Source of the DNA: Candidatus Cloacimonadota bacterium
GTDB lineage: Bacteria; Cloacimonadota; Cloacimonadia; JGIOTU-2
Reading direction: 5' to 3'
DNA length: 5,322 nt
Assembly: GCA_030628975.1 (NCBI GenBank)
Contig: DAOVPZ010000091.1
Span: 1-5,322, forward strand
How positions within the stretch are numbered: the stretch's first letter is position 1; each line of letters starts with the position of its first letter. The notes under the pieces were generated by a model. The model was not told the origin of the DNA. It saw only the letters and a list, made by a program, of their open reading frames with translations, and did not search any database. Made by a program: the position numbers and the translations under genes. Shown here in pieces: positions 1 through 5,322 of this stretch.

Positions 1-204
1 TGATTCAGATGTCATCTTAGACTTATTATGGGAAACAATGAATTCTTTACTATAACGGTCATCAATGATTGGTTTAAAAATCTGGAGTTTCTGTTTAGCA
101 ATTTCTGCTCTGCGTAGTCTTCGTATTAACTCTTCAGTTTTGCCACTAAACATACTTCCGCATATTACTTCTATCCAGCCAGTTTTTCTTCTTACAATAT
201 TCAT
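1..204 (-). CDS. tdk: Thymidine kinase, N-terminal part (cut by window edge)
   Basis: Thymidine kinase phosphorylates thymidine to dTMP with ATP in the cytosolic salvage pathway. The 68 visible residues begin MNIVRRKTGWIEVICG and contain a perfect Walker A loop, GSMFSGKT, at residues 16-23, followed by EELIRRLRR. FKPIIDDRYS (residues 43-52), SHN (58-60) and MTS (64-66) follow in the order typical of bacterial type II (TK1-like) thymidine kinases, and I recall close similarity to the Bacillus enzyme. The rest, about 120-130 residues including the lasso and zinc-binding cysteines, lies beyond the left edge. The start is the ATG at 204-202. An in-frame stop at 225-223 rules out a longer reading frame. 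The GAGAAG upstream is a weak ribosome site only 2 nt from the start. The gene diverges from tRNA-Val and nrdJ. Family assignment is firm; activity cannot be judged from this fragment. Confidence 0.95.
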   Translation of the reverse strand, partial: MNIVRRKTGWIEVICGSMFSGKTEELIRRLRRAEIAKQKLQIFKPIIDDRYSKEFIVSHNKSKMTSES

Positions 205-222
205 TTCTTCTCTGCTTTTAGC

Positions 223-252
223 TTAAAAAAGATTAGTGATTTTTTATGTCAA
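223..252 (-). promoter_or_regulatory. Candidate thymidine kinase promoter
   Basis: The minus strand carries a perfect -35 hexamer TTGACA (252-247). At 17-18 bp spacing the -10 would be only TTTTTA or TTTTAA (229-223), a poor match. The predicted transcript would have a very short leader of about 10 nt before the thymidine kinase ATG. The -35 match is seen directly; promoter function is inferred and weak. Confidence 0.28.
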
Positions 253-335
253 ATTTTATGATTTTTACTTTAAATTTAAATAATTGCAGTTAATGAGCAT
301 AAATAAATTTATAAAATTTTAATATCATAAAATTT
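251..335. repeat. 12-bp inverted repeat in divergent intergenic region
   Basis: AAATTTTATGAT at 251-262 is the exact reverse complement of ATCATAAAATTT at 324-335, with 61 bp between the arms. It lies between the divergent thymidine kinase and tRNA genes, just outside the TTGACA box for thymidine kinase. It may be a pair of half-sites for a regulator or a chance match in A/T-rich DNA. The repeat is certain; its meaning is not. The rest of this gap is A/T homopolymer-rich sequence without a recognisable gene. Confidence 0.5.
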
Positions 336-392
336 TTCTTTTTCATAATAAGGGGAAAAAAAATAAAAATGCAATAAAAATTTAGAAATTTT

Positions 393-424
393 TTGACAAA
401 TAAAATCAACAAACAAAATATTTT
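393..424 (+). promoter_or_regulatory. Candidate tRNA-Val promoter
   Basis: A perfect TTGACA -35 box at 393-398 lies about 45 bp upstream of the tRNA. The -10 is ambiguous: AATATT (417-422, 18-bp spacer) or TATTTT (419-424, 20-bp spacer). Either would start transcription a few bases before the mature tRNA 5' end, as expected for a stand-alone tRNA unit. An A/T-only palindrome, AAAAATTT-AG-AAATTTTT (376-393), overlaps the first base of the -35 box. Confidence 0.45.
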
Positions 425-438
425 ACAAAATGAAAGGT

Positions 439-515
439 GGGTGGTTAGCTCAGTTGGTTAGAGTACTACGTTGACATCGTAGGGGTCACCGGTTCAAATC
501 CAGTACCACCCACCA
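439..515 (+). tRNA. tRNA-Val (anticodon GAC), CCA encoded
   Basis: A complete cloverleaf can be folded by hand. The acceptor stem GGGTGGT (439-445) pairs perfectly with ACCACCC (505-511). The D stem is GCTC/GAGT (448-451/461-464), with one G-U wobble. The anticodon stem CTACG/CGTAG (466-470/478-482) is perfect and carries the loop TTGACAT (471-477) with anticodon GAC at 473-475, which reads GUC and GUU valine codons. The variable region is GGGTC (483-487). The T arm is ACCGG-TTCAAAT-CCAGT (488-504), with one C-A mismatch (490/502, canonical positions 51/63). The discriminator is A512 and CCA is encoded at 513-515. The body resembles E. coli tRNA-Val(GAC). Three leader bases, GGT (436-438), could extend the acceptor stem by pairing with ACC (512-514). 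Confidence 0.96.
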
Positions 516-521
516 TTTTTT
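516..521 (+). terminator. T-run directly after tRNA-Val
   Basis: Six T residues follow the encoded CCA without a gap. Together with the G/C-rich acceptor stem just upstream, they could act as an intrinsic terminator for a single-tRNA transcript. There is no separate hairpin, so termination here is inferred. Confidence 0.35.
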
Positions 522-641
522 ACAATAGATTAAAAGGGTTTTTATGTTTCAAATTTTTTACGAGTAATGGAAAGGTAAAACAAGTATATCAATAATCTAT
601 GTCAATTCATCATTATAGAAAATTGGGAATATTTATTATGT

Positions 642-670
642 TTTTAGAATTAAATCAATTTTAGTATACT
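642..670 (+). promoter_or_regulatory. Candidate nrdJ promoter
   Basis: TATACT at 665-670 is a good -10 match (five of six bases to TATAAT). At 17-bp spacing the -35 would be TTTTAG (642-647), which is weak. Transcription would begin near 677 and give a leader of about 24 nt that contains the strong ribosome site. No cobalamin riboswitch or recognisable NrdR-box pair is seen between the tRNA and the start codon. Confidence 0.38.
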
Positions 671-689
671 CTTAGGTTAGAAATTTTTT

Positions 690-694
690 GGAGG
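690..694 (+). promoter_or_regulatory. Ribosome binding site of nrdJ
   Basis: GGAGG lies 6 nt before the ATG at 701. It is a near-ideal Shine-Dalgarno sequence with good spacing and decides this start codon. Confidence 0.85.
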
Positions 695-700
695 ATATAA

Positions 701-3700
701 ATGGAATTAACTGAAAATGCTCTTGCGGTTTTGAAAAAGAGATATTTTAAGAAAGATACAAAAGGTGATATTATTGAAGATGCATCCCAGATGTTGAAAC
801 GAATAAGTAAGGATATTGCTGGAGGCGATAAAGAAAAGACAAAAGCTTTTTATAGCTTAATGGATAAGAAATATTTTCTACCAAATTCTCCAACATTAAT
901 GAATGCTGGTAATGACCTACAGCAACTCTCTGCATGTTTTGTATTACCAATTGAAGATAGCATGGAAAGCATATTTACCGCAGTAAAAAATGCAGCCCTA
1001 ATCCATAAGTCCGGAGGTGGGACAGGATTTACCTTTTCTAAATTGCGAGAAAGGAATGCACCAGTTCGTACAACTAGTGGTGTTTCAAGCGGTCCCCTTA
1101 CATTCATGAAAGTATTTAATTCAGCGACTGATGCTGTGAAACAAGGTGGAACTAGACGTGGTGCAAATATGGCAATTCTTAATGTTAACCACCCTGATAT
1201 TTTGGATTTTATCAAAGCAAAAGAAGATAGTACTGAATTAAATAATTTCAACATAAGTGTTGGATTAACTGAAGAATTTATGAATGCTGTTCAACAAGAT
1301 GCTAAGTATGAATTAATATCACCTTATTCAAAAAAACCGGTCAAAGAAATTAACGCTCGTGATGTTTTTAGTCTTATTGTTGATATGGCTTATAAAAATG
1401 GAGAACCAGGGATAGTTTTTATTGATAGGTTAGATAGGTTTAACCCAACTCCTACTATCGGGAAAATTGAAGCGACTAATCCATGTGTAAGTGGGGATAC
1501 ATTAGTTCTCACTGAAAATGGATATCAACAGATTGAAAATTTGATAGGGAAGAATACAAAAATATTTGTTGATTTAATAACTGAAAATAAAAATTGCATT
1601 AAACTTGCTAAACCAGCAGAAATTATTTTTACTGGTGAGAAAGAAGTTATTGAATTAAGAACAATAAAAGGGTTGAGAATAAAAATCACACATGATCATC
1701 AAATTTTTACGGATTCCGGATGGAAATCCATAGATCAATTATCAAAGTGTGATAAAATATGTATTTACAATGGTAATGTTGAAAATAATGAGAACAAGAA
1801 TGATATCATATTGGGTGAGATTCTTGGTTGGCTTGTCGGCGACGGCTGGCTTTCTGAAGGCAAGAATGCTCGTGTTGGCTTTACTTTTGGAAATTCTGAT
1901 AAGGAAATAATGGAATATCTAACACCAAAAATCAACAAGCTTTATCATCTCAATTCAGAAATTAAACCTTTAAAGCGTGAAAGAAATATCTATCACCTTT
2001 CCTATCACAGTCCGAAGTTTGTGGCAACATTTAAAAAGTATGGTGTTAAATCTTGTAGAGCAGAAGAAAAGGAAGTTCCAACCTCAGTTCTATATGGAAA
2101 TATGTCTCTTGCTAAAGGATTTTTAGAGGGTATTTTTAGTTCAGATGGTTATGTAAATTTTGTAGAAAATAAATCAGCCGAGATTCGTCTAACTTCAAAA
2201 TCCATAACATTATTGGAACAAACCCAATTACTTCTTCTTAAATTCAATATCTTATCAAAAATTTATAATAGAAGCCGACCTCCAAGAAAGACTTTTTCAT
2301 ACACCACAATTTCCGGGAGAGAAAAGATATACGAAACAGATGGAATTTTGTATGAATTAATAATTAGTAAAAAATCTGTTCCAAAGTATTTAGACCTGGT
2401 TGGTTTTTTATGTAGTAAAAATAATGAAAAAATAAAACTGCTTAAGTCAAAAAATTATTACTCAGAAGACTTTTCGGATGAGATAGTTACTATAGAAAAT
2501 ATTGGTTATGAAAAAGTTTATGATATTAAAAATATTGAAACACATTCTTTTATTGCAAATGGACTTGTCGTTCATAATTGCGGTGAGCAACCCTTGCTTC
2601 CAAATGAAGCTTGTAATCTTGGTTCTATCAATTTATCCATAATGGTGAAGAATAGTGAAATAGACTGGGATTTGCTTAAACAAACTGTTTATGATTCCAC
2701 AAACTTCCTTGATAATGTAATTGATAATTCAGCATTTCCACTTCCAGAGATTGAAGAGATGGCAAAAGCAAATAGAAAGATTGGTCTTGGGATTATGGGA
2801 TGGGCTGATATGCTTGTTCAACTTGGTGTGTCCTATAATTCGGAACAAGCACTGGATATCGCAAAAGAGATTATGGAATTTATTGATTATCATTCAAAAC
2901 TTCAATCGATGAAACTTGCTCAGGAAAAAGGTTCTTTCCCAAATTTCAAAGATAGCATATATGCAAGGGGAGGGCTAAACCGAAAAACCACCAAGCTTGA
3001 TTGGGATAAATTAAATCAAGATATTAAAAATAATGGAATACGAAATGCAACCACTACTACTATTGCACCAACTGGTACTATTAGTATGATTGCAGATACT
3101 TCAAGTGGTATTGAACCTTTTTTCTCCTTGGTTTATGTAAAAAATGTAATGGATGGTGAGAAATTAATCTATGTTAATAAATATTTTGAAAAAGTCGCAA
3201 AGGAGCAAGGATTTTATTCAAAAGAATTAGTGGAAGAAATTTCTAAAAAAGGTTCTATAAATGATTTTGATGAAGTCCCGGATTATATAAAAGAAATCTT
3301 TGTTACATCTCATGATATCTCACCTGAATGGCATATAAAAATGCAAGCTGCATTCCAAGAATATGTTGATAATGCAGTATCAAAAACAATTAATTTCCCA
3401 CATGATGCAGAAAAGAATGATATTCATGCAGCTTATGAATTAGCATTTCAATTGGGCTGTAAAGGTGTTACTGTTTATCGTGATGGGAGTCGTGAAGAGC
3501 AAGTTATAAATATAGGCAAAAGGATGAGAGAGCAGGAAAAGACCAGGATTGCTCCTCGTCAGCGTCCTGACTCAACTATTGGTGTTACAAAAAAAATCAA
3601 TACAGGTTGTGGGCATTTATATGTTACTATAAATACTGATGAGAGGGGAGTTTGTGAGATATTTACTCAGATGGGAAAGGTGGGTGGTTGTGCTTCTGCT

Positions 3701-4054
3701 CAATTAGAAGCTATTGCACGATTGATATCTTTAGCACTCAGGTCAAATATTAAAGTTGAATCAATAGTAAAACAAATTCGAGCTATTCGCTGTCCATCCC
3801 CAATGTGGAGTAAAGGTAAGATGATTCTATCTTGTGCTGATGGTATTGCAAGCGCTTTGGAAGAATTCATTGCAAAGGATGGTAATGGTTTGAAAAACAT
3901 GCTTACTTACTCAGAATCAAGTAATAATTCAACTGAAAGCTCAAATCCACCAGCTGGCGGATTAGGTGCTACCTGCCCGGAATGCGGAGCATCTGTAGAA
4001 TTTAAGGAGGGTTGTAAAACCTGTCCATTTTGTGGATGGTCAAAGTGTAGTTAG
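701..4054 (+). CDS. nrdJ: Class II (adenosylcobalamin-dependent) ribonucleotide reductase, intein-containing precursor
   Basis: This enzyme reduces ribonucleotides to deoxyribonucleotides using a cobalamin-generated thiyl radical in the cytosol. The 1117-residue precursor is a 752-residue enzyme plus a 365-residue intein (262-626). Extein landmarks in order are LPNSPTLMNAG (60-70), LSACF with the first redox Cys79, KSGGGTGF (103-110), GGTRRGAN (149-156), the split NP/CGE motif (N260, C627, E629), EACNLGSINL with the second redox Cys638, and PTGTIS (790-795). A TSCPD-type domain follows (about 956-1060), then a Ser/Asn/Gly-rich linker. The cysteine-rich tail has C1092, C1095, C1105, C1108, C1111 and C1116, as in other NrdJ proteins, where such tails are linked to metal binding and re-reduction of the active site. 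No N-terminal ATP-cone is apparent because only about 58 residues precede LPNSPT. The start is fixed by GGAGG. Class II rather than class I is inferred from the TSCPD and C-terminal Cys layout and the absence of a small-subunit gene here. Confidence is high. Confidence 0.95.
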   Translation: MELTENALAVLKKRYFKKDTKGDIIEDASQMLKRISKDIAGGDKEKTKAFYSLMDKKYFLPNSPTLMNAGNDLQQLSACFVLPIEDSMESIFTAVKNAALIHKSGGGTGFTFSKLRERNAPVRTTSGVSSGPLTFMKVFNSATDAVKQGGTRRGANMAILNVNHPDILDFIKAKEDSTELNNFNISVGLTEEFMNAVQQDAKYELISPYSKKPVKEINARDVFSLIVDMAYKNGEPGIVFIDRLDRFNPTPTIGKIEATNPCVSGDTLVLTENGYQQIENLIGKNTKIFVDLITENKNCIKLAKPAEIIFTGEKEVIELRTIKGLRIKITHDHQIFTDSGWKSIDQLSKCDKICIYNGNVENNENKNDIILGEILGWLVGDGWLSEGKNARVGFTFGNSDKEIMEYLTPKINKLYHLNSEIKPLKRERNIYHLSYHSPKFVATFKKYGVKSCRAEEKEVPTSVLYGNMSLAKGFLEGIFSSDGYVNFVENKSAEIRLTSKSITLLEQTQLLLLKFNILSKIYNRSRPPRKTFSYTTISGREKIYETDGILYELIISKKSVPKYLDLVGFLCSKNNEKIKLLKSKNYYSEDFSDEIVTIENIGYEKVYDIKNIETHSFIANGLVVHNCGEQPLLPNEACNLGSINLSIMVKNSEIDWDLLKQTVYDSTNFLDNVIDNSAFPLPEIEEMAKANRKIGLGIMGWADMLVQLGVSYNSEQALDIAKEIMEFIDYHSKLQSMKLAQEKGSFPNFKDSIYARGGLNRKTTKLDWDKLNQDIKNNGIRNATTTTIAPTGTISMIADTSSGIEPFFSLVYVKNVMDGEKLIYVNKYFEKVAKEQGFYSKELVEEISKKGSINDFDEVPDYIKEIFVTSHDISPEWHIKMQAAFQEYVDNAVSKTINFPHDAEKNDIHAAYELAFQLGCKGVTVYRDGSREEQVINIGKRMREQEKTRIAPRQRPDSTIGVTKKINTGCGHLYVTINTDERGVCEIFTQMGKVGGCASAQLEAIARLISLALRSNIKVESIVKQIRAIRCPSPMWSKGKMILSCADGIASALEEFIAKDGNGLKNMLTYSESSNNSTESSNPPAGGLGATCPECGASVEFKEGCKTCPFCGWSKCS
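1484..2578 (+). mobile_element. Intein with LAGLIDADG endonuclease, inserted at the NrdJ active-site cysteine
   Basis: This in-frame element encodes residues 262-626 of the precursor and should splice itself out at the protein level. Block A begins at Cys262 (CVSGDTLVLTENGY). Block B holds the T-x-x-H motif T330-H-D-H333. Block F runs VYDIKNIETHSF (606-617), with D608 and H615. Block G ends LVVHN, giving penultimate His625 and terminal Asn626. The +1 residue is Cys627. These are all the residues expected of a class 1 intein. The flanks ATNP and CGEQPLLPNEACNLG join into an unbroken reductase motif, which fixes both boundaries to the codon. Ribonucleotide reductases are well-known intein hosts. 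The length suits a full intein with an endonuclease rather than a mini-intein. Confidence 0.96.
1802..2455 (+). other. LAGLIDADG (DOD) homing endonuclease domain of the intein
   Basis: Approximately residues 368-585 lie between the N- and C-terminal splicing segments. Motif 1 is LGEILGWLVGDGW (371-383), with D381 as the expected catalytic acid. Motif 2 is LAKGFLEGIFSSDGYV (470-485), with D482. A block-D-like KEVPTSVLYGN stretch precedes motif 2. Two intact motifs in one chain indicate a pseudo-dimeric endonuclease that would cut the intein-free nrdJ allele at the sequence joining 1483 to 2579. Both acidic residues are present and there is no stop or frameshift, so it appears potentially active. 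The domain edges are estimates. Confidence 0.88.
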
Positions 4055-4141
4055 TTAACTGGTAAATTGGTTGAATCGGTTGAAGGGGTGAATTGATTTC
4101 ATAAGTTTGTTGTTTGCAATCTAACATAAATAGTAAAATTT

Positions 4142-4149
4142 AGGAAGGA
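4142..4149 (+). promoter_or_regulatory. Ribosome binding site of the tricorn-like gene
   Basis: AGGAAGGA ends 5 nt before the ATG at 4155. It is a strong Shine-Dalgarno sequence that supports this start and the signal peptide that follows. Confidence 0.8.
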
Positions 4150-4154
4150 CTGTT

Positions 4155-5322
4155 ATGTTCAAAAGAATTTTTTCACTATGCATCTTTTATTTGCTCTTCT
4201 ATTCAATACCTGTTTTTTCTATTGAACCTCATTTCATGAAAGACCCGGCAATATCACCAGATGGAAATACCGTGTGTTTTTATTATATGTCTGATTTGTG
4301 GACAGTTCCATTTGATGGTGGTGTAGCAACAAGAATTACTGTATCCAAAGGTGATGATTTTAATCCTGTTTTTTCACCAGATGGGAAAAAGATTGCTTTT
4401 AATTCAAATCGGGAGGGGCAGACAAATATATATGTTATTCCAGCAGATGGTGGTGAAGCAGCTTGCATTTCTAAAGATGGATTAAGTGTATGCGATTGGT
4501 ATAAAAATGGGAAAAAATTACTTGCATCAGGTTATGAAATTGGAATGGGAACAAATATTTTCTCCGTTCCGCTTGATGGAAAAAGGTCAACAGAAATTAC
4601 AGAAATTGGTGACTTTTATTCCAAGTTATCACCTGATAACAAAAAAATAATATTCAATCGTAGAGGTATGCCATATCGTGAAGCATATCATGGTAGTATC
4701 AATGGTGAGTTGTGGGAATATGATATTAAAGATAAGAAATATACGAGATTAACACATACTGATTATACAGAACGATATCCAGTCTATTCTTATATTAATG
4801 ATAGAATCTATTTTGCTGCAACAAAAGGAAGAATTTTTCAACTTTATTGTGTTGAGAATTACGATTTTGAAAATAAAAAACAACTTTCAAATTTTAAAAT
4901 CTGGTCTGTTCGAGATATTAGCATTGCTCGTGAAAATGACAGAATTGTATTCGAAAGATTTGATGAAATTTGGAAATACAGTCCAGAAAAAGATAAGGTT
5001 GAGAATTTGAATATTGAAATCAAACAAGATTTTCTTGATAGTTTCGTGGAGAAAGAAGATGTGTATAATTCATCAAATAACTTTGCTATCTCTCCAGATG
5101 GAAAATTGGTTTTATTCTCACATAAATTTGACCTCTTTGCAGTTCCAGAAAAAGGCGATGAAGTTAAACAAATCACATTTGACCAGGAGGGTATAGATGA
5201 TATTGTTATTATGTCTGATAATCAGACAATATTTTTCACAAGTTTTGTTAAAGGAAAAACTGAACTTTTCAAAGTGAATATTAAGGATATTGATAAGATT
5301 GAAAAAATAAAATGGCTCAAAA
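4155..5322 (+). CDS. Tricorn protease-like secreted beta-propeller protein, N-terminal part (cut by window edge)
   Basis: The 389 visible codons are open to the right edge. Residues 1-22 (MFKRIFSLCIFYLLFYSIPV, then FS) look like a signal peptide, with a Lys-Arg start, a hydrophobic core and probable cleavage near 22/23, so the protein is probably exported. The mature part has PD40/WD40-like propeller repeats. ISPDGNTVCF (33-42) is followed by DLWTVPFDGG (47-56), and FSPDGKKIAF (73-82) by NIYVIPADGG (91-100). Degenerate repeats occur at LSPDNKKIIF (158-167) and ISPDGKLVLF (from about 312) followed by DLFAVPEKGD. This order matches the first propeller of tricorn-family proteins, which usually continue to a second propeller, a PDZ domain and an S41 serine peptidase. 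Those parts are outside the window, so peptidase activity is inferred. A TolB-like or other PD40 protein is the main alternative. It starts 100 bp after nrdJ on the same strand; co-transcription is possible but no functional link is evident. Confidence 0.85.
   Translation, partial: MFKRIFSLCIFYLLFYSIPVFSIEPHFMKDPAISPDGNTVCFYYMSDLWTVPFDGGVATRITVSKGDDFNPVFSPDGKKIAFNSNREGQTNIYVIPADGGEAACISKDGLSVCDWYKNGKKLLASGYEIGMGTNIFSVPLDGKRSTEITEIGDFYSKLSPDNKKIIFNRRGMPYREAYHGSINGELWEYDIKDKKYTRLTHTDYTERYPVYSYINDRIYFAATKGRIFQLYCVENYDFENKKQLSNFKIWSVRDISIARENDRIVFERFDEIWKYSPEKDKVENLNIEIKQDFLDSFVEKEDVYNSSNNFAISPDGKLVLFSHKFDLFAVPEKGDEVKQITFDQEGIDDIVIMSDNQTIFFTSFVKGKTELFKVNIKDIDKIEKIKWLK

Noticed and set aside
544..567. 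Seven-codon ORF with an AAAAGGG sequence upstream, in the nrdJ leader region
   Set aside because: It lies upstream of the predicted nrdJ promoter, has no codon-level signal, and could easily be chance in A/T-rich DNA. A leader-peptide role is not supported.
525..600. 8-bp inverted repeat ATAGATTA (525-532) / TAATCTAT (593-600)
   Set aside because: The arms are short, A/T-rich and 60 bp apart, so a chance match is likely.
516..700. Cobalamin riboswitch or NrdR boxes before nrdJ
   Set aside because: Either would make biological sense for a B12-dependent reductase. I see no B12-box-like element, no room for the full riboswitch fold, and no convincing pair of 16-bp NrdR palindromes.
850..1254. 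134-codon open frame on the minus strand inside nrdJ
   Set aside because: It lies antisense to strongly conserved NrdJ motifs, and its translation shows no recognisable domain. It is a shadow of the real gene.
1484..2578. Group I or II intron, or insertion of an unrelated gene into nrdJ
   Set aside because: The insert is an uninterrupted in-frame coding stretch with protein-splicing blocks A, B, F and G at its edges, which defines an intein rather than an RNA intron.
4110..4139. Promoter for the tricorn-like gene (TTGTTT, 18 bp, TAAAAT)
   Set aside because: The predicted start near 4146 would cut into the strong ribosome site at 4142-4149, so this is an unlikely promoter.
4859..5176. 105-codon open frame on the minus strand inside the tricorn-like gene
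   Set aside because: It is antisense to an unbroken propeller-coding frame, and the translation shows no recognisable motif.
4798..5196. Two short plus-strand open frames (4798-5010 and 5014-5196)
   Set aside because: They are out of frame with the tricorn-like gene, whose own frame stays open throughout and carries the SPDG repeats. They are frame shadows, not a frameshift.

Overview
This is a low-GC bacterial window. Coding DNA is A/T-rich at third codon positions and the gaps are very A/T-rich. It carries three protein genes, one tRNA and one intein. Bacterial origin is suggested by a bacterial-type thymidine kinase, strong Shine-Dalgarno sequences before two genes, a tRNA with an encoded CCA end, and a signal peptide on the last gene. 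A cobalamin-dependent (class II) ribonucleotide reductase and an apparently exported tricorn-type protein would fit an anaerobic or poorly characterised Gram-negative-like lineage. I cannot name the taxon from sequence alone.

Layout: 1-204 (minus strand) is the 5' end of thymidine kinase, running off the left edge. 205-438 is an A/T-rich divergent intergenic region with a perfect 12-bp inverted repeat and outward-facing TTGACA boxes. 439-515 is tRNA-Val(GAC), followed by a T-run. 516-700 is a short leader region with a candidate promoter and a strong ribosome binding site. 701-4054 (plus) is class II ribonucleotide reductase NrdJ, 1117 codons, interrupted in frame by a 365-residue intein at 1484-2578. 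4055-4154 is a short gap without a clear terminator. 4155-5322 (plus) is the N-terminal part of a secreted tricorn-protease-like beta-propeller protein, cut by the right edge.

How the genes relate: thymidine kinase salvages thymidine to dTMP and NrdJ makes deoxynucleotides de novo, so two dNTP-supply genes flank the tRNA, divergently arranged. The most notable element is the intein. It lies between the Asn-Pro and the Cys-Gly-Glu of the NPCGE active-site motif, so the +1 splicing nucleophile is the residue that becomes the catalytic thiyl-radical cysteine. NrdJ should therefore be inactive until the intein excises. The intein keeps its splicing residues and both LAGLIDADG acidic residues, so it looks like an intact mobile element. 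No CRISPR array, insertion sequence or cobalamin riboswitch was seen. I found no clearly new multi-gene system.
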